Shown: in pieces, positions 24,169-34,498 of the stretch | How positions within the stretch are numbered: position 1 is the stretch's first letter | Layout of the letters: every line of letters starts with the position of its first letter | DNA from: Ananas comosus | Lineage: Eukaryota; Streptophyta; Magnoliopsida; Poales; Bromeliaceae | Length of the DNA: 64,000 nucleotides | Assembly: GCF_001540865.1 (NCBI RefSeq) | Contig: NC_033632.1 | Coordinates: forward strand, 4,241,082 to 4,305,081 | Reading direction: 5' to 3' | Notes under the pieces: generated by a model | Told to the model about the DNA's origin: nothing | What the model saw: only the letters and a program-made list of their open reading frames with translations | Database searches by the model: none | Translations under genes and position numbers: made by a program

Positions 24169-27123
24169 TCATGTTTTTCCACTATTTCCAGCAGATGAAC
24201 TCATCATTAGAACACTTCCTCTATAACTTGTAGCTCCAAGATTGCAACCAAATCCCTCTAAGGTTTCAGAATTCGATGAGATATCTGGATCCTCGCTACC
24301 CCAAAGGACGAATTCTGAATTTTGTAGCAGATTGCCCGAGGCGATCCTCGCATCTCTGAAGGGCGGGAGGCACTTCTCCTTTGCGAACTCAATACAGGCT
24401 TCTTTGGACGCCGCGAGACATAAAGCCATCTCACGCTCTTCGCACCGCTCTCTATCTGCAAAATCTGCCGCTGAATTCCCGAATAGGATCTTCCACCATG
24501 GAGGCCTGCATTTGTTGGAGGCAGTGATTGAGCACCCAACTCGCGCACCAGCCTGTTGAATGAGAGATGAAATTGAGTAATACAAGAGTGTAAATTTATC
24601 GAAATAATCAAGAGTGTCGTAAGAAGTGAGAAAAAAATGATAAAAATCATGCAGTAATTAGAATTTACAAGTCAATCGAACTCTCCTGCATATTGTGATA
24701 AACTTGGAAGTAGGTCTAGGAGGGGTGGTGTTGCTACTGCAAGCTCCACTATTCAAGAATCAGGATTACAATTTTGAGCTCGTCCACAGACATGCACACA
24801 TGCACGCAGGTCCGCCTGTTCGTGCATGCAGGCTAGTGCGTGCGCATGCGCGCACACAGCTATGAGCTGTTTCAACAGATTTATACCAAAAACCCAAGTG
24901 TTTATATTTGATTTTGAAACTTTGAACTTAAGGGTGAAAGAGCAACATAGTACACGAGAGAAAAAGAGAGGGACTAGAAAAGAAACGGAGTTTTAATTCA
25001 ACAGAAGTATGCAGCAGGTTTTAAACAAGATCATTCGTCAAACAGAGAAAAAAATGAATTTTTTTTTTATATATAATCCTATCAATTTTTACAATTATAA
25101 AAATAATCTTCTAAAAAAAATAATTATAAAAATAAATTTATAAATGCGGTGAATCATTCACCGCTTTCATAACTCTATTNTAAAAAAAATAATTATAAAA
25201 ATAAATTTATAAATGCGGTGAATCATTCACCGCTTTCATAACTCTATTTAAAACAAAAGTTATTTTAAATGCGGTGAATCATTCACCGCTTTCATAACTC
25301 TACTTAAAATTAAAAGTTATTTTAAAAGCGGTGAATTATTTACCGCTTTCTCTCTCCATAAAAAAAATTGACGAATGCGGTGAACCATTCACCACTTTCA
25401 CCACCTACAGAGACTATATTTACAAATAAAATTTTATCATATCTAATTTTAAAATAAAGTTTTTGAAGAAGACTAAATTACTAAAATCTCCGAAAAAAAA
25501 AATCAATTTATCAAGTGAATTAAGATCTTAAAATGCTTAGATTTGCATTAATACCAACATAGACAAAAAAAAAAAAAAAAAAAAAAAAAACGAATCAAGA
25601 TCATCTGTTATTTGATTTAGTAGGGTTGGAGCTAAGAAGAAGTAACTTCAGCATACAAATAAGAATAGTCTCGTACTCTCCCTATATACACCTTCTTTTT
25701 ATTCATTTTCCTGATTGTTTTACATAACATGACAAATCAAGAAAAACAGAGTAATTTAATGGATTGTAGCGCACTTGTCAAACCCGACTACTAATGCTCA
25801 GCAGCCGAGAGCTGGTTTTTGCGCTCTTTTCATCTGTGCAGCTGATAAACTTACTGACTGGCAATACTAGAGCCACACAGCTCGGCCAGCTGCAGAAATA
25901 AAATTGAAACACAAAGAATTTAAGGAAAGGAAAATTCAAAAAGCTTAGTCCTCATCCGATGGTGTTTCTTTTTTTTTTTGCTCCTTTTTAATAACAATTC
26001 TATGCGATGGACATGCGTTGGCGGATGACGAGTTGCTCGTAATCTACACATCTGTAGGGTTTAATTGGCACATGAGACAGAAACAATGTAGTACATTTTC
26101 TCATTCCGTGTGTTTCTTTCGAAGAACATGCCCTTCCTCATCCGGCCAAGGCACACTGCGAGCTAACAAACAAAGACAAGATACAGAAGTTCATGCGCCG
26201 ATGTCTCTGATCATACAATTTGTGTTTAAAAGGAAAGCTTTTTCTTTTTTTTTAAAAAAAAAGGACCAAAAAACAACAATGTTACTAAACTAGAGTTATA
26301 GTCTAAGTGGGAATGAAAAGGATATAGCAAGCACCGAACTTGTCAATTATAACATGAACACATGCATCAAAAACTCAAAAAAAAAAAAAAAATCTTCTTT
26401 TCTGTTTTTCTTTTTTCTGGATAAAATCACAAGAGCCCACCAATTTTTCCCATTGCAATTTGGCACAAATGAACCCACAAGCTATACTCCGATTGCAAAT
26501 TTGGGCAACATATCATACATGGTGAAATCAAAATATATATAAAAGAACTCCCTGATTACCTAACGTTACCAAGTTTAATTTGATGCAAAAAAAAAAAAAA
26601 CAAATTTGGCCCACAAATTTTAAATTGGCGTATGGTTAGTGAGATCCATAGCAAGAAATTGGAAGGGAGAAAAGGTTGGTGAGTTAACTTTGCATCAGAT
26701 TAAAGACAAGCTAGTGGGTCAAAATGTAAATTACCAAAAAAAGTTGAAGTTTTCACGATTTGAACTCTTTTTTCATCCAAAAACAGAAGCATTTAACTCG
26801 GGGTTTTCCATTTTCTCCAGCTAGGGTTTGAAGCGATTAGGGTTTTGGAGAGGGAGAGGGGGAGACAACGAACGAACCTCGCACTGCTCCCGGACCTTGG
26901 ACTCCGCGGCGCGATAAGCCAATCTCCAGCTCCGGGCGTCGCGGAAGGCGAGGACGAAGGGCCCCGCGGCCGGGTCGTCGTCGGCGGCGGCGGCGACGGG
27001 GCCGCGCAGGAGCGGGAGCGGCGGGTCGAAGGGGACGACGGTGGCCGAGGCCGAGTACTCCTCCGCGCCCTCCCCCCGCATCGCCTCCGCCTCCTCCTCC
27101 TCCTCCTCGTCGCCTTTCGCCAT
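24169..27123 (-). CDS. Uncharacterised plant protein with CX7C cysteine repeats, 209 aa
   Basis: Two exons on the minus strand: 27123-26878 (82 codons) and 24552-24169 (127 codons plus stop), joined in phase 0 at TGCGAG|GTTCG and TTCAACAG|GCTGG. The N-terminus is acidic (DEEEEEEAEAM) followed by VVPFDPPLPLLRGPV and a Trp/Arg segment (FVLAFRDARSWRLAYRAAE). The core has seven cysteines at residues 81, 89, 97, 119, 127, 135 and 143, so every step but one is exactly eight residues, in helical sequence (REQCE, RVGCS, NKCRPPWW, ERCEEREMALC, KEACIEFAKEKC). FRDARIA ends the core. The Cys spacing runs across the splice, which supports the join. I recall plant proteins of this shape but no assigned function. 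CX7C steps recall the disulphide-helix proteins of the mitochondrial intermembrane space (CX9C, CX3C), by analogy only. No signal peptide or membrane segment is visible. Confidence 0.8.
25098..25440. repeat. Tandem array carrying a 19-bp palindrome
   Basis: Five units, spaced 69, 56, 57 and 49 bp, each contain a palindrome: GCGGTGAATCATTCACCGC at 25146-25164, 25215-25233 and 25271-25289, with degraded forms at 25328-25346 and 25377-25395. Arms of 9 bp surround a single centre base. Units are joined by TTTCATAACTCTA and A/T-rich DNA. The array sits in the single intron of the CX7C gene. A single N at 25180 separates two identical 68-bp units. Confidence 0.9.
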
Positions 27124-29229
27124 TAATGGAGAAGGGGAAGGTGCGGAGGACGAGGACGAGGACGAGGTGGCGGCGAATTGGGGTTAGAGAAGGCGCAGTA
27201 GAGAGCGTCGTCGAAAAGGCCACATTTTTACTCTTTCATAGGGACATAACAAGGGTAAAATGTATGGATAGTTCCTCTAATATATCGATATTGCTATTCG
27301 GTACCTTTTATTTTCTCTCTCTCTCTCTCTCTCTCTTTTTTCCTTCACAGGGTGTTTGAGTTTTTGAAATATTTATCTTAGAAAACAATTTTTTGGCTAA
27401 AAAAATATTTTTAAAGTTTTTAAAATTTTATAAAATATAGTATTTTTGTTTTAAAAAATAATTTTTTATAAATTTTTGAGGAACCAAATTTTCTTTTTTT
27501 GTGTGTGACTGTATGATTTGACTTATTTATTTTATGATGTTGTGGGCTTGATACATGCGATCCAAATTTAACACTATAACAGAATTTTAATTCGAGATCT
27601 AATTGCTGACTCCATGTAACTAATTATTAGGCTATAAAGGTTTTCAACATTAGTTTAATTCGTTTATTTCAATCTACTCGAGTGTAAAAATATACATGTG
27701 CATGTGCGATTAATCTTTCTAATATTGTTTTTATTTTTAAAAAAAAGAGTATCAGTATACTATCAGTTTTATGTTTTTAGAAATAAGCTTAGTCAAATAT
27801 GTGAAACAATCAAACTTCAAAATTAGAACTTTAAATACCAACCATAAAACCTTTTTCTTTTTGTGTTAAGGACAGTTTAAAATCTCTCTAATACTGTTAA
27901 TTGTGCTTTGTCTTTTTTATATTTAAGATGGTAAGATTAAAGAGAGAGAGAGAGAGAGAGAGATTATGATTCTTACTTTAAGCTTCATTGTAGTTGCCTA
28001 TGTCAAAACTCACACACAAAAAATGGCTAAATTACAGAAAATTATCTTATAAATATTTGATTCTTTATATTTTTTTGGAAAACTTCAAAAATCTCTCCTG
28101 TGGTTTCGTAGTTTCTCACTTTGCTTCCCTGTGGTTTACAATGTATCAATTTGCTTCCCTTTGCTTTCTTTTTTCTCTTTTTCTTATCAATTTCATTATT
28201 TTTTTCTTAAATCAGTGATAAAGTTAAAATTAAAGGGTACTAAGTTGAATATTTGATAAATCTAGATGAGTATCTGAAGTTTTTTGTATATAATTTAATA
28301 AAATATTAACGAAAAAACTACCGAAAAGATAAAAACAAAACCACAGGGGACAATTTGATACATTTTAAACCACAGGGCGGCAAAGTGAGAAACTACAAAA
28401 CTAGGGGGGGAGGGGTTGAAATTTTTCTTTTTTTTTCTAACTTTTAAAAATTTATATTTTATCTTTTCAATATTTCAAGTTATTGCATTTAGCCCTCCTC
28501 TATCAGGATGCCATCATTATACTGTTTATTTCTTATAATTTATATTAAAAATATCATTCAAAATCATAGAAATATATTAAAATTTTCTTACATAAAGAAG
28601 GGTAATTTAGTTATTTTGCTCTCTCCATTAACGTCGTATCCCTTTAAAAATATTTGTAAAATTTTAAAAAAGTAAAATATAAATTTTTAAAAGTCAAAAA
28701 GAAAAAAAATGAAAAAAAAACAGATATTTATAATAAAATTTCCTGTATTTTAGCCCAAAAAAAAAAGTCTATATGTTAATATCCAAAAAGCCAAGAGCAC
28801 TAGTCCCATTTGTAAACACATAAAATTATGGGCACAAATGGATCTGAATTGGTGGAGCTTCCGTCCAGATTCGTCCTGAATAGGGCTGTAAGTGAGAACT
28901 AAAAGGATATAAAAAAATAATCCGTTCTGAATCCGTCTCAATTCACAAAATAAATGGAGTTACAGGTGGAAGACCCTTTCTTCTTTTAATCGCTCCACGC
29001 TCGATTCGTCTGAAGTAGAACGATAAGTGGAAACCAAAAATAAAATTAAAATTAACACATCTCAAATCTGTCCCGACACGATAATATTACCGAGCAGGAG
29101 TTAGGGACCCCTTCCGTTTCCAAATCTACCCCGTCTGCATCCCTACACAAAATAAATCCTCTTACACTAAGCTTGAAGGGTTACAAAAAATTAAAATATA
29201 TTTTAAATAATGTAAAATTTTTAACAAAA
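27124..29229. other. Spacer upstream of the CX7C gene, with MITE copy B
   Basis: 27124-27250 is the GC-rich upstream region of the minus-strand gene (GAGGACGAGGACGAGG-type purine runs). A (CT)n tract lies at 27315-27337 and a (GA)n tract at 27937-27962. MITE copy B spans 28077-28428. From about 28870 to 29150 the sequence has GGGCTGTAAG...GCATCCCTAC-type borders and may be a degraded hAT-like insert. Confidence 0.5.
28077..28428. mobile_element. 'CCTGTGGTTT' MITE family, copy B
   Basis: Homologous throughout to the copy at 5397-5749: left end GGAAAACTTCAAAAATC, then TTTCGTAGTTTCTCACTTTG and CCTGTGGTTT; right end AAACCACAGG, GGCAAAGTGAGAAACTAC. The shared interior includes TTTTTCTTATCAATTTCATT. 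It has no clear target duplication, so it is older or has eroded flanks. Confidence 0.85.
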
Positions 29230-29300
29230 GGGCATTTGGTCTAGTGGTATGATTCTCGCTTAGGGTGCGAGAGGTCCCGAGTTCAATTCTCGGAATGCCC
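29230..29300 (+). tRNA. tRNA-Pro (AGG)
   Basis: A 71-nt cloverleaf. Acceptor GGGCATT pairs with AATGCCC at the 3' end. The anticodon arm is CTCGC / loop TTAGGGT / GCGAG, giving anticodon AGG (Pro). The T arm is CCGAG / TTCAATT / CTCGG. The internal promoter boxes are present as the D arm (TGGTCTAGTGG) and the B box (GAGTTCAATTC). A T5 run at 29309-29313 is the expected Pol III stop. No intron. CCA is not encoded, as usual in eukaryotes. Confidence 0.96.
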
Positions 29301-30029
29301 CCCTAATCTTTTTATTTACACTTTTATAAGTAAAGCTACTATGTTTTTCATATTAGTTAGTTTTGGGAGGAAATAAACCAAACCAAATTTATCTTAATTG
29401 CAAACTATTTTGAATTGGTTATGCAACTGTTTAAAATTTTAATTTTATTATCTAATTTTTTTAATTTCTTTTATTGGAGTTAGTTATTAATATTTTGGAC
29501 TTCAAAATTGAAGCTTTTTATTTATTTTTATGAATTTATAATGGCAAAATTAGTATAAAATATACTAAACTTGTAAAGATAAATGATGCATTTAAATTTT
29601 GAAGTCAAGATATCATTGACTAACTGAAATCAAATAAATTGAAAGATTTAATAGCAAAATTAAAATTTTAAAAAAATAGATAGTCAATTTAAAATGATTT
29701 ATAGTTTAAATAATTCTAAACATTTCCCCCCCTTTTTTTTTTATCGTGAATCCTGACATTTGGTAACAGAGTAGAAAATATAAGGCCTTCTTTGATATTA
29801 TCATTATTAGTTTCTATTTTTTTTTCTAAACATTAATTACGCTTCTAAATATAATAGAGTTATAGTTGAAGTTCATACATTTTAGAGTTTGTCAAGAAAT
29901 ATTAAAAACTTCAAAATATTATTTTTAGTAAAAATGTATAGAACTTATCTAATCTGTAAATTATTTTGAATCGACTATCCAACCTTTCCAAATTTTAATT
30001 TTATTATTCAATCTTTCAATTTATTTAAA

Positions 30030-30140
30030 GGAAAACTTCAAAAACCCTCCTTGTGGTTTTAATTTTTTTCACTTTAGTACCCTGTGGTTTAAAATGTATC
30101 AAGTTAGTACCCTGTGGTTTCTCACTTTATCACTTTAGTA
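30030..30140. mobile_element. 'CCTGTGGTTT' MITE family, truncated copy C
   Basis: Only the left end remains: GGAAAACTTCAAAAACCCTC followed by two rounds of AGTACCCTGTGGTTT. The wording ACTTTAGTACCC links this copy to the elements at 34758 and 42631. No right end is found downstream; after 30140 the sequence changes to repeats of TTTAGGTATA-like words. Confidence 0.7.
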
Positions 30141-30699
30141 TAGTTTTAGGTACAGGTTTAGGTATAAGCAGCCCAAAGATAAAAAATATAGGTATAGGCT
30201 TAAGTATAAGTATAGGTAGTTTATATAGGCAAAGTAAGCCCAAGCCTAAGCCTATTTTAAAGCTTATAGGTATGAGTAACTGTAGGGATTGGTTGGTAGT
30301 TCGATAATCAGTCGAAAACGATCTATGTCAGTCACGATCCGACGCTGCTGCTACAGTCTTCCATATAAGAAAACTATTTCATATTTTCACTGTTTTTTTT
30401 CTTCTTCTTCTATTATTGTATGTTTTAAATAGATTTTATACGTAATAAAACTTTGTCGATAGTCCAGAAAGTTTTAAAATTAAAATAATAGATTAAAAAA
30501 TTAAATAAACTAAACTCAATCAGCTGTCATGAAAACTGGAATTTTAAATTCCACTAATAAACTTAATTATTTAAATATTAACGTTCTTAATGTATTTTAA
30601 ATGATTAAGTTAGACATTTCTATTTGTTGCGTAAATTTAAAATTTCAATTTTACCCCGATCAACTGAATTTAATTTATTTCCTTTTTGAAGTTTTTGGG

Positions 30700-30971
30700 A
30701 GGTCACCAAAGTGTAAAAAAGTAAAATCATGGTATATCAAATTTCACATAGTTCAATCATGGAACACCAAAGAGTGAAATAGTGAAATCATGGGACACCA
30801 AATTTCACATAGTTCAATCATAGGACACCAAAACGTGAAATAGTGAAATCATGGGACACTAAAGTGTGAAATAGTGAAATCATGGGATACCAAATTTTTT
30901 GGTGTCCCATAATTGAACTATGTTTTAATTTTGGTGTACCATGATTTCACTATTTCACGTTTTGGTGTCCC
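30700..30971. repeat. Tandem and inverted foldback repeat, ~60-bp units
   Basis: Several direct units of GTGAAATAGTGAAATCATGG plus GACACCAAA and TTTCACATAGTTCAATCAT run from about 30700 to 30890. Then inverted units follow (GGTGTCCCATAATTGAACTA, CATGATTTCACTATTTCACG) up to a single N at 30972. The two arms can fold on each other. This is probably an end of a larger foldback element, cut by the assembly break. Confidence 0.75.
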
Positions 30972-30972
30972 N

Positions 30973-31016
<44 letters not shown>

Positions 31017-31021
<5 letters not shown>

Positions 31022-31246
31022 TGAGCCCCTATGCTTTTAAAAGTACCAAGTCATTGGTGCTTGTAAGTTTTTAGCCCTTGGATTAATAGATATATGGTTA
31101 GAATGATGTGGGCCCCCTTGGGTTAAGTGGGTGGTTGTTTGAATAGTATAATCTAATGGATAAAAATGATCAAAGTCATAGATCTAACGGTAAAAAATTC
31201 ACAAGCACCAAGTGCTTGGTGCTTTTACAAACACCATAGCCGGACT
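31017..31246. mobile_element. (TA)n-associated MITE, short type (~230 bp)
   Basis: Bordered on both sides by (TA)n: 30973-31017 and 31246-31262. The complemented right end reads AGTCCGGCTATGGTGTTTG, matching the family end GAGTCCGGCTATTATGC of the element at 53657. Interior words CACCAAGCACTTGGTGCTT, AACAACCACCCACTTAACCC and AATCCAAGGGCTAAAAACTT (complement) recur in the copies at 49934-50163 and 53657-53890. No coding capacity. Confidence 0.8.
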
Positions 31247-31329
31247 ATATATATATATATATAAACTTGATTTTATATTTGAATTTATATTTTAAAAATT
31301 TGGATTTAATATAATATATTTTAAAATAT

Positions 31330-31515
31330 TGAAAATAAAAATAATTGTTTCGGGTTCAAATTTTCGGATTTGGGCTCGGGTTTTGAATTTTTGGTCGGGT
31401 TTGGGTTTGGATATGAATTTTTAAAATCCGTCGAGTTCGGATTCGGGTTCGGGTCTCGGGTTTGGAGTCGGGTTCGAGTTCGAGTTTTTAAAAACCCAAC
31501 CCGTTGACATCTCTA
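31330..31515. mobile_element. hAT-like element fragment related to 6929-7405
   Basis: Degenerate CGGGTTCGGG and TTTGGGTTTGG repeats end in CCCAACCCGTTGACATCTCT, matching the terminal sequence of the 6929-7405 element (CCCATTGACATCCCTG). Its left part is missing; AT-rich DNA and (TA)n lie there instead. Confidence 0.7.
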
Positions 31516-32500
31516 CGGTTGGCATCCAAGGTTCCAAGTTTGAGGTATAATTATTTCACACTTCTCGAACATCACATCCTCACAAATAATAATGAATTTG
31601 AACCACATTGGTAGCAAACAATCATGCTATTTCACTGTGTTCATGACAATTTTTCCTTCTCCAAAAAGAGAATAACATTTATCATTACTTTGTTGGCGAT
31701 ACTCTTCACAATCAAAACAAATAACTGAAACTTACTATCACTTCAGTCAATCACAAAGAATTAAATTAACAGGGAAAAACAAATCAATACCAAAACTCTC
31801 TACTTCAGAATAACAAGTCCAAACTGATACTGTTACCCCAAAAAACAAAAAAGGAAGAAGCAAAAGTAAAGATTATACATTACAATCATACAGTTTCAAT
31901 CAGAAAAAAAGAGAGAAAAAATAAATTAACCTGATGAAGGTACAGCATAGAAGCATGTCACAGACTCTTAGCCCTTTAGATTAAAGACCAAACCGCGATT
32001 GGAAAATTTTCTTGTTCACAAGATTCTTGTCGGAAAATTAGAATCAATGAGAAATAATCGATCAGGGGATAGATCCAAGCCCCAACCTTGATTGATACCC
32101 GACCTTTGGGTTCGATGAGACGAATTCTGGCGGGGGGTAACGAAAGAGACAATTGAAATAAAACGCAACAAAAACACAAGAGCTTGTTTGGGCTGAAGGG
32201 AGGTGCATCAAGCTATCGCAACTTTGCCGTACATAAATTAGAAAGAAAAGGTTACAGTCACTAAAGAAACTTCATGTCAAAGCAGGACTCATTGCAAAAA
32301 CAAGGTCTGTCGGTCCTGCCTGCGGTGATTGTAAGATAGCAGCAATTATACCAACATACATGTTTGTATATGGCACTAATAGAAGCAAATTGGCAAAATG
32401 AGCTGTGCAAATGGAAGAATTAGAATAGATAATGACCAACAAGAAGCCTGAAGCAAATTAATAATACACTAAAGAACTTGGGGATTACCTTTCTACCGAG

Positions 32501-34339
32501 CTACGCCTTTTGACCGATAAATCCAAAACTTTCTGGTGGCCAGATCTGGACAAGACAACGACTAAATAATGTCAGAAGGGGTAAAGAAAAAAACCCACAA
32601 ATCGTAAGATGACACACCGTAAATAACCAGATATGCAAGAAACACTATGACCTATGTGGTAGTAGAAAATGAAGTTGAAATGCTTATGCCAAGCACAAGG
32701 AATAAGCATAAGAAGATTGAAGAACAAACATTATAAAATTAGTCCAACTGCAATGCAAAATGCTACAGAAATTCCAAGCATTTGGAATTAAAATCGACTC
32801 AAAGTTCTCTTAGAAAATTCAATTGGCTCTTCTAAACCTTGTTCAACAGAATGACTTTTTGTACACTCACTTTAGCATGCATTCTAACCACAAATCCCAA
32901 ATTCAGGTTTTAAGTGGTAGATGTGGTATAATTGCCAGCAGTCACTTATGTCTTCTTTTTTCACCAGGTGGACTATAAGAACTTGGCGGTACTGCGTCAA
33001 GCTTTGTCTTGACAAAACAACAATGTAAGCCATTAGGAATACTTGTGGAATGGCAACAGGCTTAGACAATAGATGGAACAATAAAATGCTCATTAAGAAA
33101 ACAAATAAAGAACTGCACAATATTGCTAAGTTTCTTATTCTTGCTAATTAAATTGGAGTCTAGCACATTCTAAGGATTAAGCCCGTTATGCTTTTTGAAA
33201 TGCTCATTATAGTCAGACGAGCTACCAGAATTATATCCACGGAGATCAAAGAGAGGAATATCGTAGCAATAGAATACGGACAACATTGAGAGCATCATCT
33301 CCTATGACTAAATTACAAATAACAGACATACACTCAATAGCAAAGCTTGTCTTATGGACATAAGAAATGAAAGCAACAACATACAGATATAAGAGAACTC
33401 TAACAATGAGCCAACTTAAAATCAACTAAGTCACTAGGATTGTTTAGCCACCAAACTCTTCTACACCCACTAGTAACACTTTGACGCTCCTTAAAACTCT
33501 AGTTTCAGATTCTCAAGTAAATGAAGAAAATCTGTCACTACCCAAAAAGCAATACATCTTCTCTAAACTTCAAAATATGGAAGTTTGTTTTGCACTTCTA
33601 AACATCCGTCCTTACGCTTACCGTCCAACTTCAATATTCAAGAAAAACACCCCTTTTTAGTCTCATGGTGGCTAAATCAAATGAAATGGGTGATTTAAAC
33701 ATTATCTACATCATGACCAGCACATCAAATCATGTTCTAAACGAACGACGAAACTTAAATTTCATTCTTCCACATCAAATTGAGCTATCAAACCCACATA
33801 ATACCAATTAACACTGAATCAAAAGCAATAAGCTGGTAACAACAACATAATCGATTCAAAAGGAGTCCTCTTTACCCTACAAAAGATCCTGCCCTGTATC
33901 AATCCATACGGCACCGGCCCGAACTGCCTCGAATCCCTTGAAGCATAAATGTTATCCCCCTGCACCCAAACATGCCCTTTGGGCACCTGCAAAAGAAACA
34001 ATCCAAAATTATCACCAAAAAAACTAGTCAAAATCCAAACTTTTAGCCGAAAAATCACAAGATCGATCGATCGATTGAAACATAGCGCACCACCGCGGTC
34101 TTGGACTCGTCGCCCTTGGCGGGATCGACGAGGTAGGTCACGGCGTCGCCCTCGAGCCCCATGATCCGCTTGGCGACGGTCTTCCTAGGGTTTTCCGGGG
34201 ACAGGAGGAGGACGACGTCCCCCACGGCGACGGAGCCCCACCGCGCGGTGATCCGGTCCACGGCCACCACGTCGCCGGTGAGGTTCATGGTCGGGAGCAT
34301 GCTTGGGCCCAGCACCTGTATATGACGATGACGTCCTCT

Positions 34340-34376
<37 letters not shown>

Positions 34377-34498
34377 GGGGAGGGGGAGAGTACGAAGGCG
34401 ACGCCGCAGAGGTGGGCGTTGACGACGTGGACGGCGCAGAGGGTCTTGGCGAGAGCGGCGCCGCCGAAGACGGCGGCGGCGCGGCTCCCGAGGGACAT
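32501..34498 (-). CDS. Mitochondrial inner membrane protease subunit 1-like (signal peptidase I family)
   Basis: Processes proteins sorted to the intermembrane space; S26 family Ser/Lys protease anchored in the inner membrane. Exons in gene order: 34498-34394, 34315-34091, 33986-33876, 32545-32501 (stop TAG); 486 nt, 161 aa, near the usual ~165. The N-terminus has a hydrophobic/amphipathic stretch (AAAVFGGAALAKTLCAVHVV). The catalytic Ser is residue 40 in GPSMLPT and the general-base Lys is residue 84 in KTVAKRIMGLEGD, with substrate-pocket wording VPKGHVWVQGDN, SRDSRQFGPVPYGLIQGR and the end WPPESFGFIGQKA. The exon 2 donor is ambiguous by one codon (34091 or 34094). The last exon is only 14 codons and is recognised by the conserved RIWP join. 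IMP1 against IMP2 is chosen on the GPSMLPT and PYGLIQGR wording. Confidence 0.93.
34341..34371. repeat. (GA)n microsatellite in IMP1-like intron 1
   Basis: A pure GA run lies inside the 78-bp first intron of the minus-strand gene. In sense it is a CT run, so it sits just upstream of the acceptor (CATATACAG) and may act as polypyrimidine tract. Confidence 0.9.

Larger units (their letters stand above)
29301..32500. other. Repeat-rich spacer between tRNA-Pro and the IMP1-like gene
   Basis: It holds an end fragment of the CCTGTGGTTT family (30030-30140), a tandem/foldback repeat (30700-30971), a single N (30972), a (TA)n tract (30973-31017), a (TA)n-associated MITE (31017-31246) and a hAT-like remnant (31330-31515). 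From ~31800 to 32500 the sequence is probably 3' UTR or flank of the minus-strand IMP1-like gene; I see no coding frame in it. Confidence 0.55.

Noticed and set aside
28870..29150. Possible hAT-like insert beside tRNA-Pro
   Set aside because: Only the borders (GGGCTGTAAG, GCATCCCTAC) hint at it; no inverted ends or target duplication could be matched.
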